Below are positions 1 to 13,736 of a stretch of 64,000 nt of DNA, piece after piece; the stretch's first letter is position 1; each line of letters starts with the position of its first letter. The DNA comes from Elysia crispata (lineage: Eukaryota; Mollusca; Gastropoda; Plakobranchidae), in the NCBI GenBank assembly GCA_033675545.1, contig JAWDGP010005834.1:1246001-1310000 (forward strand). Reading direction: 5' to 3'. Both the position numbers and the translations under genes were made by a program. The notes below the pieces were generated by a model that saw only the letters and a list, made by a program, of their open reading frames with translations, was not told where the DNA came from and did no database searches.

Positions 1-375
1 TGCAACACAGCCAAAGTTGTCATGGTTCCTTTCTTTTTTCTGACAATTTGATCATCAGCAAACAACTAAGAGATTTGGATTTGTTTTAGATACGAGAAGA
101 ACCTTCATGTTATTGTGGACCTCAAACATTTATGTTTAAACCTTCACATGCTTCCACTTAGCAGTGGATTACTAATAAGAAAAGTCTTCCGCTTCGTTTC
201 CAAAAAAAGTCTTCGTATCAGTTTTGTGCTGTTTAGGTTTCTGATTTAGAGGCGTTATTTGATAGTACATAGCAATCTAACATAATAAGAACTAGCCTTT
301 AAGAAAATCAATGAGGCATTTTTTTGATGAATTGTTGCATATTGATAGCACTAAGACATTGAGGAAACATCTAAC

Positions 376-3300
376 CTTTATGACACGGTCTGCAGCACCA
401 GAACAAAACCATTCATTTCCAGGCTCAACTGCTAAGCACCGCACCCATCCAATGTGGCCACTGATAACCTGCAGACATAGTTAATTTAAACATTTATCTT
501 AATAGCGAGCATTTCCATTACCAAACGAAAGAGTTATGGATAAACATATTCAGAATAGTATAAAATAATCATGATTGAATTTCAATGATGAAATTAAGGG
601 AAAAAAAAAGAAGGGAAATTTGAAATTTCCATCCCAGCTCAAACATCTAGTTCTTTGCAACTTCTCAACAAAATCTTACCCTGTAGAGTTTCCAAGGTGG
701 ATGCCAGTTTGGTTTGGGCATTGTCTGGGCCTTTTTTGGCACTAACATTTGTTGCTGACCAATGTTCACCGCTACAAGAGCCTGCCAAACAAAATATTTG
801 TAGATAAAAATGTTTAATAGCTGAAAGTAAACTTATGAAATATACAAAGATACAAACGTGCTATGACTCCTATGACCTCGAGTCCACATTCTTTTGATAA
901 CATTGCTACAATAGAAATAAAAAAAAATATGAAGCTTGTTAAGTAAAAATAAAATAATATTAAATGTGAAAATATTTTCCAACCATAGATAAATTCATAG
1001 CCCATACATATATTCTGTATAGAAGGCATCTGAAGTTAAAAGCATGTTAAGCATGTTTTTAGTAAAAGCTATGTTTTATGTCAAAAGAAATTCAAAGATC
1101 GAAAGAAAAAAAAAAGAAAAAGTTTTATTGCATCCTGGTTCTAAGAATATGTTAAATTAATTCAACTTTAGAATTAAAAACGTTCATTTAAAGTATAAAG
1201 GAAACTCACACGACTACTGTTATCTCCTCTAACTCCATCATTTGATGGGGCCACTGAGTCTGTTCTAAAGTAGATAAAAATATACAAACACTTAAATCAT
1301 GCGTGACTCATGAGTGATGAGCAATGTCAACAAATGAGATGGTTTTAGTTAATAGCAATAAACAGGAATTTGTCTCAACGTAAAATATATGAATGTGATG
1401 ATAAGATAACATGTAAAATGTAACCATCATATTAGACGAGCATTGTCATCTACAACTATATGCTGGATTAGCATGGGTTAGGAACATCATAATATATTGT
1501 CAGGCTGCAGTAAATAAATTATGATTAATTTTGATTGTTATTTTCTTTCTGACTATTATCTTTCTTATTCTCAAGCTCTTCTCATCTTTGTGCCATACAT
1601 ATATTATTTCAATAACACAATTTCCTGTATTAAAGAGTTCAATCTGGCATTCAATTCTACATCTTTATCTGAGTAAAAGCATACTAATATGTCTTTCTTT
1701 CTGATTAAATACTACATATGCAACAACGTCAATCAATTTAAACAGGTTCAAACTATAGACTAAATCATGTAGACATTATTTGATGATTTCCCACAGTTGT
1801 CTTACCGGCTGGAATCTACACCTTCCCCTGAAATATAAAATAAAATTGTGAAAAAAAAATTGTTTACTCTACATTTATAATATACAAAAATTATATCTTA
1901 ACACAGAAGAAAATTGGTGGAGTAAATAAATCTTTCTCTTATTTTAAGTGTTTCTGTATATTTACATTCATCTTGTTTTGTTTTTTTTTAAATAAAAGAA
2001 AACTATTCTAGAAGTTTTGTTCATAAAAAGACAAAAACAAGAATAATCAACAGAATCAGACTTGCATAATATGCCTTGCATCCAATCCAAATGAGCCAGA
2101 TGTCACAATTGTCCCATTCAAGATGATCGTAATTAAAGCAAAGTATTTTCTTACATCTACAAGGTGAACATTTAAATTAATTGTAATTCACATAGGTGAC
2201 AAAAATGATGTTTAGTTAATAATTAGGGAGATGCCTTTCGAACAAAAAATAAAATAAGTTTTGCTGAAATTTAAAATTGATGCAATATGAGATAAAATAT
2301 GAATTCAAATCAGAAAAAAAAAATTATTTTTTAAATTTAATCTGAGCAGGCTTACACTCATTAAGACTTAAAATAAAAGTAGCGTTCTCTGCAAATGTCT
2401 GTCTTATTTGTACCTGTTTGACTGTCGATGCTTCCATCACCTTCACCTCCAATAAAAAAGATGAAAAAAAAAATCAAATTTTGATTCAGCATATGTTATT
2501 GATGTCTCATGAAAGAAAGAGATAAATCATAACCAGAAAGAGAAAAACTGACTCATAGAAACTAAAATGCATAGCATTGCATTTAAAAGCCTTTCCACGA
2601 GCTAAAATTCATTAAATTAAATTTTCATGATCAATAGACTTAACAACAATTAAATTATCTAATCAAAATAATGTTGCTACATGTATTTATTTATTTAATT
2701 GTGTTTAATTTTAATGGTACATTGTTTACTTTAATAGCATTTTCTTTAACTATTGATGTAGCTTGCCCATAATCTAGTTTTGAGATTTAAGTAACAGAAC
2801 ACACTAACAAGCACACCATAAATTTCAGAAAATGTTTTTATTTTTAAATTCTATTTAAAAGAAAATAAGTACATGTACAGCATATTAAAATTTGGAGAAG
2901 AATCTCACCAGCAGCAAGCCTTTGTTTAGCTTGACTTTCCCTTGCAGCTGATTCTTTCACAGGTCCATACTCATCAAGAATTTTGACTGTAACTCTTACC
3001 TTATCACTGGAATGAATTTTTTAAATGCAGAGACAACTGCTTAGGCAGAATTTTTTCCCAGTCTTGTTTTATTTTGTTTTTTTGTTTTTTTTAATATGCA
3101 TGGGTGTGAGAATTGAAGAATACAATCTTAAAATCTGCATTATCAAGGGGCAGTCAGTATCGGTAAGATATAAGAAAAAAAACATCCACTTCCATTGGTT
3201 CTATTCATAATGATTTAAAATTGATTTTAAGTTGTATTCTTTCCCATTTAATTCGATTGGAAATATGTCACCAATGTAACAAACCATAGGACTATCCCAG

Positions 3301-6300
3301 TCTCAGTCTGATTTTACAACCTTACCATTGATTTGTTAGCATTGAATTGTACTCATTGGTCAGATTGGTTGTTAGGCAATCACCTTAATATTTGATTGGC
3401 TGGCATACCAAATAGTCTCTCAAGCAAGGACATATGAATTCTCAGCCCCAGAACCCCACCCCCTCAAAAAAATTTTAAATAATAAAAACAAACAAACCGG
3501 AAATAAGCATTCATTCTAATTTCAAAGAGAGCACAGGCAGTCATTTAGAACCATTTCTAAATGCAATTTATAATATTGTAACATGGCATATATTTATTAG
3601 TTCATTGTGATGATCTTGAAGAGTCCAAAACTAATTTGTCTCATTAATTTGTCTAAGCTGGATTGGATGAAGACTAGAAAGATGGAAAAACATTATAATG
3701 AAGTGTCTATTAGATTAAGTTGCCAACAATTCAAGAATGAAAATAATTAAAAAAAAAAAACAATAAAACAAAAAAAAAATATGAGCTTGATCAGTAATTT
3801 AAAAAAAAATATTGACAAGCTTTTATATTTAATGAGAATAGGCTACCTGGTCTTATCTCGTTCTGGAGCATTGCCTTGGTCGGACAAGAACATGTCATGT
3901 GTTCTCTTTAAAGATCTGAAGACCAGGGTATGTACTGAATGCTTTTGCACTTCCTGTAAAGGTAAAATGATAAAATTCTTTAAACATTTGTAGGCTAAAT
4001 ACTGCATGCTCATCTAGATTTGAATTTTATGTTAAGCATTTTAAAGTAGTATTTGATGAGAAACTGTTAATTTTTTATGTTTTTCAAGGAAGGAGTCTTT
4101 TAGGATTTTTCAGCAGTGGTGGAACTGGAACTCTGTTTCTTTTATTTTACTTAACGATTGAAAGTCTTGTGTAATTAGGTGATGAGCATGCAGTATTTAG
4201 CCTACAAATCTTTAAAGTTTATGCCCCCTCCCTTTCCCTATTTGAAGTCATCTGTGGCTAGCCTTACACTTTCAGCTTGAGCACCAATTAAATTTTTTCA
4301 GTTTTAAAATCTTGGTCAGTTTGGTCAGTTTGTCAAGCCATAATATTACCCTAAATGGACTCAAGCCTTAATAAAGGCAGAGCATGATTGCTTTATTTTG
4401 TTTATTAGTCAGATTCAGCTGGGTGGCTGATCAATTCACCATAAAAATAAAAAATTCAAATTCAATCAAACACTCTCATAAATGTTAGTATGATAGTTAA
4501 AGAAAACAAAAATTGCAAAAAAAAAAACAAACAACAAACAATCTTAGCGGAATGAAGGTATTCGATTCTAATAAGAGTAAAAATAAAGTGAAACATTTGA
4601 ACTTTACACGCAAATTTCTAAAAAGGAACTGGTTACTAAAAGTGTTTACTCCACCGGAAATGAGTTTGATAATTAGGTATTTTTTACCATCAACATTAAT
4701 TGCAAATTAGATTCAAGTCAGGAAGGACAAGAAACGTACTTTGATGAGCTAGGATAACTGAAATATTTTAAATTCACAAAATGATAGGTTCACAACTTTA
4801 ATTTACAAAGTTGAATTTGCTTCCTCTGTTTCTAAAATCTATATATAAAAGGTAACTTCAATTTCTTTCTCTGCTATCTCCTCCAAAACCACTTAACGTG
4901 CAGTAATGAAGTAATTTTGATCTCCCACGATCAGTGTCCCAGGCGCTACAAAAAAATAAATAAAATAAAAGTTATCGATTTAAGCTAAAAAATGCTTTTG
5001 AAATTAAAGCATCAAAATTTTTGGCCAAATTTGTTATGACCAACCAAGCAACATTTAAAAGACAGTTCTCCACTGTTTACAATTTTCAAAGTTAAAGACA
5101 ATTGTAAAACAAATTATTGTTATTTTGTAAAGATAAATATATTAAAAAAAACATGTTATTTTACTTTGATGGAGTGAAAACTGAAAAAAAAAATTATTAA
5201 AATTTGACTTGTACTCCAGCATAAAGTGTCATGAAAAGCATGCTGTACTGTACAGGAAAGTTGTAGTAATTTGATTGGTTATTTTTTTAAGAGCAACTGT
5301 TACCGTCGCCTTTTCTCAGAAGTGCCAGTTCCAAATGTAAACACCACTTCTGCTTCTTTTGTGAAAGTTTCATACTTCTTTAATATTTTATTTGGTCGTG
5401 CATGAGTTAAATGAGATTGTGACTAGATCTAAAAAAAGTTATGAACTTTAGCAATTCAGGGTAACCCTATAACTTTTTAAAAATCCATGGCCATTAAAAA
5501 AATTTCTTTTTCTTAAATAATGTCTGAGTGGTTGCATGTTTTTACTTTATATAGGAGTGTACTTTTTCACCACATCAGATCAAGTTCTAAATTGTATCTG
5601 TAATGGGTCATAAGCACCACATTACTGTTTACATCTAGAGTCTAATTGTTGGGTCTGGTAAGAGAAATCAGGTACTCCAAAACATTATAAAAACCATTTA
5701 AACACAACTTAGCTGATCTGATAAAAAAGACAAAATTAAGGGTATCTTTACCCTAATTTTTAGATCAAATCTAAGGCAATTAAACTAAGCACGTGATCTT
5801 CAGAATGTTTTCGAATATTTTTTTTGTATCAGTAGGTCGTTGGCTTTTCTTCTTGTTGATATTTGTGAAAAAAGATTTCCTCTGTCCTTAGCGATCAATT
5901 TTGTTTTGTGGAAAAGAACATTTCTATTCATAGTTGGTTCTGAATGGTTTGGCCAAAAGAAATGGGAAACATGTTTCTGAGCGAGACGACCATCACAGTA
6001 AAAAATAAATATAAAATTTCAAAACAATCAAAGACTGGCTTATGGCATGTGATGTTCATTTGAAATTTGAATATAATAAGAGATCAACACAAAAACTTAA
6101 CATTTTCAAGAAACTATATCAGTGAGTGAATCTACCGCAACTCAAAGTTTTTAGGTCTCATGAACACTATTTTTAATGAAACCTGCCATAAGATTAGAGT
6201 GAATAGAATTTATAAATAGATCTATACCTTGAAGTACCAATGAAGCTCTGCCATTTACTCAAGTTGGTTAATACTTTAAATAGTCAGTTTATACATGCAA

Positions 6301-6635
6301 ACAAATTAGAAAACATTTTGTCCGATACGACGGTCTGCCTTTAGGGGGGCAGTATATTATTAAGATCTAGACATGGTTATTGGGGTATACCGTTTTTGGA
6401 ATCAAATGACCATTTGGTGGTTTTGACATATATCTAGCTTGAAAAGTTGACAGATCTGGATCTAGATCTAGACTTTCTTGATTGATAGGCCTAGAATCTA
6501 GCAGTCTTATTTTTTATCAATGCTTTGTTCTTCATTCGATTTCCAAGCACTTGTAAACCTTCATTTTGTTTGAATGCGAGGGTGTATTCAAATAAAATAT
6601 AATTATAAATGCCTCAAACTGACCTCGGTAGCCAT
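376..6635 (-). CDS. PLRG1: PLRG1 (pleiotropic regulator 1), 5' part, 8 exons, gene runs off the left edge
   Basis: WD40 protein of the Prp19/CDC5L spliceosome complex (family knowledge). Exons read on the minus strand: 6624-6635 (ATG, only M-A-T-E), 3847-3953, 2909-3006, 2414-2446, 1806-1827, 1210-1264, 680-781 and 376-468. All have AG acceptors and GT donors and the phases agree throughout (522 nt, 174 codons). Exon 2 carries the family N-terminal block [21 protein letters not shown] (first 20 residues [20 protein letters not shown]). Exon 7 ends in [14 protein letters not shown] and exon 8 reads [11 protein letters not shown], the first WD40 blade. The remaining blades, stop codon and polyA signal lie left of position 1. 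The linker exons 4-6 are short and Gly/Ser/Asp-rich, a low-conservation part of the family. The start is chosen because the four-codon exon ends in phase 0, matching exon 2, and has a GTCAGT donor. Bases 1-375 are intron with nothing recognisable. Confidence 0.93.
4858..5422 (-). CDS. candidate exons of an alternative small product in PLRG1 intron 1
   Basis: Two exon-like blocks lie within PLRG1 intron 1 on the same strand. Block A is 5304-5422, with acceptor TTTTTTTAGATCTAG and donor GTAACA. Block B is 4858-4945, with acceptor TTTTTTTGTAG, ending in TGA. Block A is open in phase 0 (start [18 protein letters not shown]) and leaves in phase 2; block B then reads on to the stop ([15 protein letters not shown]). 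Joined to the four-codon MATE exon the phases fit and give a 72-residue basic protein. I do not recognise it. It could be an alternative transcript sharing the PLRG1 first exon, exons of an unseen nested gene, or chance. Inclusion in PLRG1 mRNA would terminate translation before the WD40 domain. Confidence 0.3.
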
Positions 6636-6891
6636 GATAAGAATTTGGAGCCAATATATCAATTTCTAGTGAATTTTCAGATTAAATTGGGGAAAAAAAT
6701 ACGCCAAGGCCTCTCTCAATGAGCTTCCGTTCAGTTTTTCCTCAGTCCAACGCAAGTCGCAAGATCAACTTTCAATTTGGTGCAGATCTATGCCATATGA
6801 AGGCCTTGGTGCCCAGTCTAATCCACCGTGGTCGAGTCCTGATGTCGTAAAAGACGTTTCTAACAAAGATTCTTTCTGAAGGAAAAGAGTG

Positions 6892-6937
6892 GTAGTCAAC
6901 AAACCGCTGGGTGAAACTGTGCACCCCGGTTGACTAC
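6892..6937. other. perfect 9-bp inverted repeat with nested stem
   Basis: GTAGTCAAC (6892-6900) and GTTGACTAC (6929-6937) are perfect inverted copies. Between them GGGTG (6909-6913) and CACCC (6922-6926) can form an inner stem. It sits about 260 bp upstream of the PLRG1 start codon, in a GC-richer patch (about 6770-6960) that also has a GGTCGAGTCC string resembling a pol III B box. It may be part of a SINE-like repeat or a structured RNA; the sequence does not decide. Confidence 0.4.
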
Positions 6938-8189
6938 ATCATGACTCCAGATATAGGCCTAGATTCAGATCTTATCTACTACAGATGTACTTAATCAGCT
7001 CATGAAGCTTTACATCTGTATCTGTGTCTCTATCTAGATTCTAAGCTTGCGGCACAGTGTTTGAAAGATGTTACTGGATCTGACACAATGCTGAAATATT
7101 GGATGACCACATGATTTAATCTAGATCTAGATTGAAAAACAAGCCAATTCATCACAGAGCGACAAAATTCTCAACGGTAAATTTTTAACATCTGCGAGGT
7201 TAAGGTATACCGTCACATTGAAGCGAAGTGAAGCATGGCAGTTGTGGCAATGTAAAAAAAAAAAAAGATTAAAATGACAGCTCCCGTCTGGACAGGTACT
7301 TAATGATAAGTGTAGATCTTGAAAGTCCTTGAAAGGACTTTAAATACACTTTTTTTTTTTCTTTTAAATCAACATTTTTCATTGCAAAATAATATCTAGG
7401 GTTTAACCTGAGTCTGATAAGCAACCTAGATCCAGACAATGAGTGTGTGTGGGTACCCCTCTCTCACACTGATCAGAAATGAGGTCTACAGTCGGGGCAA
7501 GGCAGGTAGATGGAACACACACTCTCAAAATGTTTACCGCAACACTGCTATTGCCTGGTCTGAAACCAGGAGCATTGCTTTTCTTTGCCAAATTTGTGCA
7601 GCTTTGAGTTCACTTTTCTAATTTATTTTTGTTAGACTTCAGCAATATAATTTAAAAAAAAAAAAACAAAAAAACTATAGATCTAGTATAACTTTAATTT
7701 AATACTAGACTGGCATAAATTTTTTTTAATTTTCTGAAATTTGAATTATTTGGACTCATATTTAAAAGAAATGGGATTTGTGGACTTCACTTTGTCTGTT
7801 GCTTAGCATCCTTCAAACGTCACTGAGTTGATCAGATATATATATATATGCCGTCCTGTTATAGTGATAGGCGGTTGCAGTCATAGTTCTAAGTAGAGCT
7901 GAAAGTAATCTATTATGGAGCTAGAAGAGGTAATCATATGTTCCACTATTGCACAATAGTGGTGGATAGGGTAACTGCATAGCAGCAACCACACCAGAAT
8001 CATAAATGCTAATGGATTTTAAGACGATCTAGATGTGCTCAGACCTTGGAATACTGGTCTTATTTTCTTCTATTGACTGAGCACACCAAAAAAGGTTTCC
8101 TTTCGTTAAGTTAAAAAATATATAAAACATCAGTCACAGAAATTGGTTGTAAACATCTGGCTCCAAAAGGTTTGAGCAAATCATATTGA

Positions 8190-8545
8190 ATTAATAAATG
8201 CTTCAGTACAATCATCAAGGTTGTTGAATTTGTTGAAACATTGTCTCTTTGTACAAGTTGAAGAGTGCTGGGAATATGATAAAACCTTGCCTAACACCTC
8301 TTTTGATTGTTAGTGGTTCATATATTTTGTCTGCTGTTGGAATTTTTGTAAACTGTTGCGTTAAAAATTTTCTTTCAGGACCATGCCACTTTCATCAATG
8401 TCTGTCTTTGTGAGACAGGAGATAAGATGTTTATGCTTCACCATATCAAATGCTTTTGAATAGTGAATAAAGCAGGCTAACTCATTTTTGTGATTTCAAT
8501 ACTTTTTTCAAGAATTAATTTAAAATATTGAAAATTCCTTCTCTT
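8190..8545 (-). pseudogene. decayed LINE reverse-transcriptase fragment
   Basis: On the minus strand broken frames give recognisable non-LTR reverse-transcriptase blocks: NELACFIHYSKAFDMVKHKH (cf. family CFIDYSKAFDxVxH) and, further down, IKRGVRQGFIIFPALFNLYK. They are separated by stops and frameshifts. The same blocks occur in the better preserved copy at 19132-20945, so both probably belong to one family or related families. No ends or target duplication were found. Confidence 0.7.
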
Positions 8546-9250
8546 GTATAGTTATTTTTTCCAAAAATAAAATATTGTAGGTTTAAATTCCTTGTGGACA
8601 TGTATTTGTTTTATCTATGTAGGAGAGGCAAGTGTCTAGGGAGCATGATGGTGCAAAGAGCCTGGAAAAAAAATGACACAAGAACTGTCTAACTGGTTAA
8701 ATACAATAACAATGTACCACAGAAACAAAAAAAAATGCTCCAAGTTTCTTAAGGGTGAAAACAATATAAAAATATCCAAGTTCTCTGTGTTTGATTTTTT
8801 TATCTCATAAAGTAGTAGGACAAAATGATATATCTTTTTTGAATTGTTTTAATTTGTTTAAAACTCAAATTTCAAATATTTATCACATTGAGCTGGGAAT
8901 ATTATAAACATTCTCCTTTATTTAAAAAGAAAAGTAGTGCCCAAGTGATATGCAGAATAAAAAAACCACTTGTGTCAAGGAGAAATAGTACTAATGCAAT
9001 AATTATACATGGTTTCATTATTCTTCAATTTTCAACTATTGATTTTGCCATTAAATGCAGGAAGTGCAGGTAATGTTTCATGTTTCATTATGTTTTCATG
9101 GTTTATCTCCCAACAGGTAATGAAAGGAGTGAGGTGAGTGCACTTTGTAGGTCGAAAATAAGAAATATAGGAAATATCCTCAAGAAGTATCATCCCTGTC
9201 TATTTGACATCAAAGATCTCTAAAATTATCGATCATCGAGGAATGCAATC

Positions 9251-12200
9251 ATGAGCTTTCTTGATTGTGTTAATTGGAAGAGCATATCTTTTCAGGAGTT
9301 AGATTCACTCCTACGTTTGGAGGGAGATGTTGACAAAGTTGTAGTTGATGAGAACCAAAGTTACTCCATAACACCTCTCTGTATTGCCTGCAAGAACAAT
9401 AGAGAAGATCTTGTGACTGTTCTGCTGCACCATGGTGCAGCCACTGAGAAGCGTTCTTCATTGTATGGAAAACAGCCTCTTCATTTTGCCTGTGATCATA
9501 GCTGTGGCAACCTTGGAATTGTCAGAAAGATTCTGGATGCAAAGGCAAATATAGATGCTCAGGTATTTTGATTTTAAAGCTTGAATTCTTGATATAATGT
9601 TGTTGCCAAACATTATTGTTTCATTTCTTTTTTGCAACCTCTAGGAAAACAGGCCATCTTTGTTTTTATCTAACAGCAGGAGTTTGTCAAGATCAAAATT
9701 ATACAGATATTAATGTAAATTAAAAGCATAATAAAAGAATAGATATATTTTTGCAACATGGCTATGTCAACAATGTATAATATGGTCCAGGAACACATCA
9801 AAGTGTGAGACATTTACATTTTTTAAAACCTGTGGCATACAGTCATAACGAATTTCATGTTACCCATTACACATTTAATCGATTGCAAAGGCCAAAAGAT
9901 AATTTCATATAGGCTAAGATTAGTAACATTTGTTTCTAACTAGTTAGTAATATATATGGGGCCCAATTACATCAGATCAACTATCTAAATTTGCTGTCTA
10001 TTTAAATTCACTGATTTAATAGATGAATTGGGGTGTTTTAAATATTTTTTTTTATTCAAAGAATATAAGATACTAAATTTCTTTCACAAATGTATATTTA
10101 TTATAGTAACAATTATTCTCTAAATGAAATAGAAAAAAATGAGAAAATTACTTATTAAATAAAAGAAAATGTTATTTCTCGTCAAATTCCCAAACATCAT
10201 GGTAGAATGTTACTTTTCCTCTGCAATTTGCAACTCTGAAATGTTTTTGACCAAACAAACAGCATTAGGATCAGCTTTCATTGTTGTGTACAACAGATCA
10301 TGGAGTATAAAAGAGTCATCTATTTTACCTAACACAGCTGTGTTAGTTATTGGAATATATAATATTTGACTGAAGTTTGACTTAGAATCATGAGCGCTAT
10401 TAACCTCTGATTCATTGAACATTTACTTAAACTTAAAGGTTGAAAAAAAAATGTTGGGTAGATCATAATGTGTTTGTGATTACACTGTAAACAATATGGC
10501 ACATTTGCACCTCTTTTCTTCAATAGAATGAATTGTATTTCCATAATATTTTTTTTTTGTAATTCTAGATATAATGTATTAAGTGTATTTTAATAAGATC
10601 ATTTATCCAATTATAAGCATGAATGTTTTTTTTTTTCAATTTAGGGTTTGTTTTTTGTTTTGTTTTTTTGACAGAGCTTTTTCTATAGAAACAAAAAAAA
10701 TTATGATCTTCACTTATCAGCCTCTCAAAAGAAGAAATAAATAATATATATTCTTACTTTGGAAGAAGGAAAACATAAATACATGCATTGAGAATAAAAT
10801 GTGTATGAAGATTCTATCGAAGTTAAGGTGAATTGTCAGCACTAGCTGAAATGGGAAAGAAATTAAAGGACTTAAAGAGTTTTTTTGCACTTTGACACTA
10901 CATAATACATTTGACTTTTAATTGTCCCCTGATTTTCAAAATGAAGTGATTCACTTCTTTGACTTTATCCCTCCAGGATATGGATGGTAACACAGCCCTG
11001 CACCTTGCTTGCACAGAGAGCAATGTACCTGTAGTGGAGCTGCTATTGGAACGCAGTGCAGATGTCCACTTAATGGATATTGATGGAGAAACCCCCTTAG
11101 TACGAGCCTGCTTGGCTCGCAGCCACAGATTAGTGGAGGCATTATTGAAGGCGACATCTGATCCAAATGTAGGGGAAGGACTGCCTCTTGAAATAGCTGT
11201 AGCCACAGGTTCAGTGGAGACGTTAAAATCACTAATTGCATCAGGCGCTGATGTCCAACGAAGAGCATATCTGGCACAGGCTTGCGAATATAATCAGCTT
11301 GATGTGATGAAGGTGAGAACATTTTAGAACTAGTCTCATGAAGCAGAGGGAATATAAAAAGAAAATTATAAAAATCAGATGAAGTATCCCAGCTCATTAT
11401 CAGAATTATTGAGTGTGGAACTGCTTTTTCTGTTAAAAAAAGGGTTTTATCAAAAATTTATTTTTTGTTTCTTTTTTATTTTTCTCCATCATGTCAAGTC
11501 TAGGCTTGACAGAACCTGTTGTTAGAGTTTTATTTAAAAGTTCATCATCCAAGTTGGGTACTTCCTTTTGTACCTTGATTATCACTTTATCATAAGTTTA
11601 ACTGAAATTTGTGTTTTAAGATGTCAGACAATACATGAAGCCTAGGTCAAATTCAGTTTCCCAACCAGATTTTTAATGATAATTATTTAATTGCTGCACC
11701 TGTCAAGTATATAGTCATCTATTAAAAAGCTGTTTTCATCTGTGTGAAAGGCAAGCCCCAAGATTACTATGAATGGTAGATTTGGCTTCATGAACTCTTC
11801 ATTCTATCAAATATCATATGTGGTAGGCGGAAGGGAGCTGAAGTATATTTTTTAAAATAGTTGTAGGTCTATAATTTTATCTCCTTTTATTTTTCATCTG
11901 CTTTTACATTGTAAACAAAGTTAAATAAAGTATACCTTCAGCATTATTTTTTTTTCTTTTTGACTAGAATGTCTGTTGCTCATTTGATTACTGTCAAAAG
12001 AAAAGCAGTGCTGTTTCTATTGAAATTAAAAAAAAAAAATGGAGTTAACTCATGATGAATGTCTAAAGGAAAGCCAATATATAATTTCATTCACTTTCAG
12101 TCAAACCTTCTTAGTTAAATTAAATATTAATTGTTGTTAAAATCCATTTAATACTTTTGTCAAACAGAGGAAGGCATGTAATAATCCTTTTCATACTCTG

Positions 12201-12967
12201 TTTGCCGTGAAGACAAAATAGACGGTCAGGCTCATTGTTCTAATTTACCTGGTTGTACTCAACAAAGTTTACTTTGTGTTAAAATAGTTATTACAACAAA
12301 CATCACACTCCAGCAATGAAGGTTGTGTGAACTGCAAGTTTTTTCTTTTTTTGGTCAGGTTCTCAAGAACTGTGGAGCGGATTTAAACAAGACCAATAGC
12401 CTTGGTAAGACACCACTTCAAGCAGCTTGCAGTTCAGAACAATCAAGTGCTGAGGTTGTGCGACTTCTCCTCTCTTGGGGAGCTGATGTAAATATATGTA
12501 GCAATACCCGTATGACAGCTATGCACTATGCTTGTGACAGGCTCTATGTGGATAAAGTACGGTTGCTTTTATCATATGGGGCAGATCCTGGCATGCGTTG
12601 GGCACATCAGATGACACCTATTGAGCAAGCTTGGATTGGCTTTCTTCTTGGACGGCATGAATCACAAGATATAGATTGTTCCATAGTTCAGATTGTGCGG
12701 CTGCTTTTGGCAGCTGGAGCGAGACTGAGACCAGGTTTCAGGCATCTCCGTTCTGCAATAGTTCTTACACCTGGTCTGGGGCCAAGGGCCATTCAAGAAT
12801 TGTTAGACTTGCTTGAATGCCAAGCGTCAGGTCCTGCAAGACTTCAAGACTTATGTCGAATTTGTGTTCGGAATGCTACCAATCCTAACATTGATATTAA
12901 TGTGGCAGCTCTACCTTTGCCAAAGCCAGTAGTTTCATATCTGCAATTTGATGACATTTTTGGTTAA
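9251..12967 (+). CDS. ankyrin-repeat and SOCS-box protein (ASB type), complete, 3 exons
   Basis: Predicted Cullin-RING E3 ligase substrate adaptor: ankyrin repeats bind the substrate and the C-terminal SOCS box recruits Elongin B/C and a cullin (family knowledge). Exons: 9251-9562, 10977-11312 and 12359-12967, all phase 0, with donors GTATTT and GTGAGA, acceptors CTCCAG and GGTCAG, and stop TAA; 418 aa. Ankyrin signatures run through the protein: TPLCIACKNNREDLVTVLLH, KQPLHFAC, NTALHLACTESNVPVVELLL, TPLVRACLA, TPLQAACSS and TAMHYACDR. The C-terminus has the SOCS-box pattern LQDLCRICVRNA followed by LPLPKPVVSYLQF and an acidic/aromatic end. The ATG chosen is the first in the open exon; a noncoding upstream exon is possible. 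I cannot assign it to a particular numbered ASB. Confidence 0.9.
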
Positions 12968-13062
12968 GTTTTAAATATCTTCACAACTTGCATGCATATG
13001 TAACTTTTGACTCTAACTGCAAAATCTGATGTTTTTATTTTAAATTTTGATATGATCTTTTG

Positions 13063-13068
13063 AATAAA
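13063..13068 (+). terminator. AATAAA polyadenylation signal of the ASB gene
   Basis: Canonical AATAAA 95 bp after the ASB stop codon, correctly oriented, in an AT-rich 3' UTR. Confidence 0.6.
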
Positions 13069-13736
13069 ACTTATTCACTTTGGACCCTCAATACCACTTA
13101 ACTTTATCCCCTCTGATATCTTTTTCATGCTAAGAATTTAAATACGTAACTTGCAGGACAAGCGTATACAGTCTAATATTTTATGCCCTTAGGATTTTAA
13201 AATATATATTTCTGTTAAAGGCATTATCATGCCAAAAATTGCATAGAAATGCATGGAAATGTGAAATATTTTGTATTGATAATATTAAAAAGTCAAAAGG
13301 GTAATATCAACTAATAACATAATGTATGCATGTAACTTATGTCTCATTTCCTCCAATACTTTGTGGTTTTTAAGTGCCGTATAAGTATCAAACAGTGACC
13401 CTTGTTAACTTTTCACCTTGTCCAACAGAGTGCAAAAACCTTTTCTTAAATCTACTTCGATTATTTATCAAAGAAGGGTGTTAAACATAGAGGCCTGAAT
13501 GTCTGCTTCTTATTTCTGAGGAAAGAACTGCGTGAAAAGAATTTTCAAAATCGTCTACTGTCTATTTCTTACTACACTCCCATTGTTTTTTTTTTCTCTT
13601 GGTATATATTAATTTTAATGTTCATTTATATCTATGGTCATTCAAATGTTACCGTCTTGAATTTTTTAAATTTAACTCCTAGTACAGCCACTTTCAAAAA
13701 TGGAGTATTGCTTTTTCTTTTTGTCTTTTTTTTTAG

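Larger units (their letters stand above)
6636..9250. other. intergenic region between divergent PLRG1 and ASB genes
   Basis: No gene recognised. It holds the presumed PLRG1 promoter, many overlapping AGATCTAGATCT-type motifs (6360-7700), the hairpin patch near 6.9 kb, a moderately GC-rich stretch at 7400-7620 without supportable coding potential, a short AT run near 7840, and a decayed LINE fragment at 8190-8545. The ASB 5' UTR and promoter must lie in its right part, but I cannot place a start site. Confidence 0.6.

Noticed and set aside
7403..7621. Two overlapping open frames in a GC-richer patch, and the CCTGGTctgaAACCAGG palindrome
   Set aside because: No homology, no splice context and no conserved motif.
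10898..11397. Minus-strand open frames over ASB exon 2
   Set aside because: Antisense shadows of the real ankyrin-coding exon.
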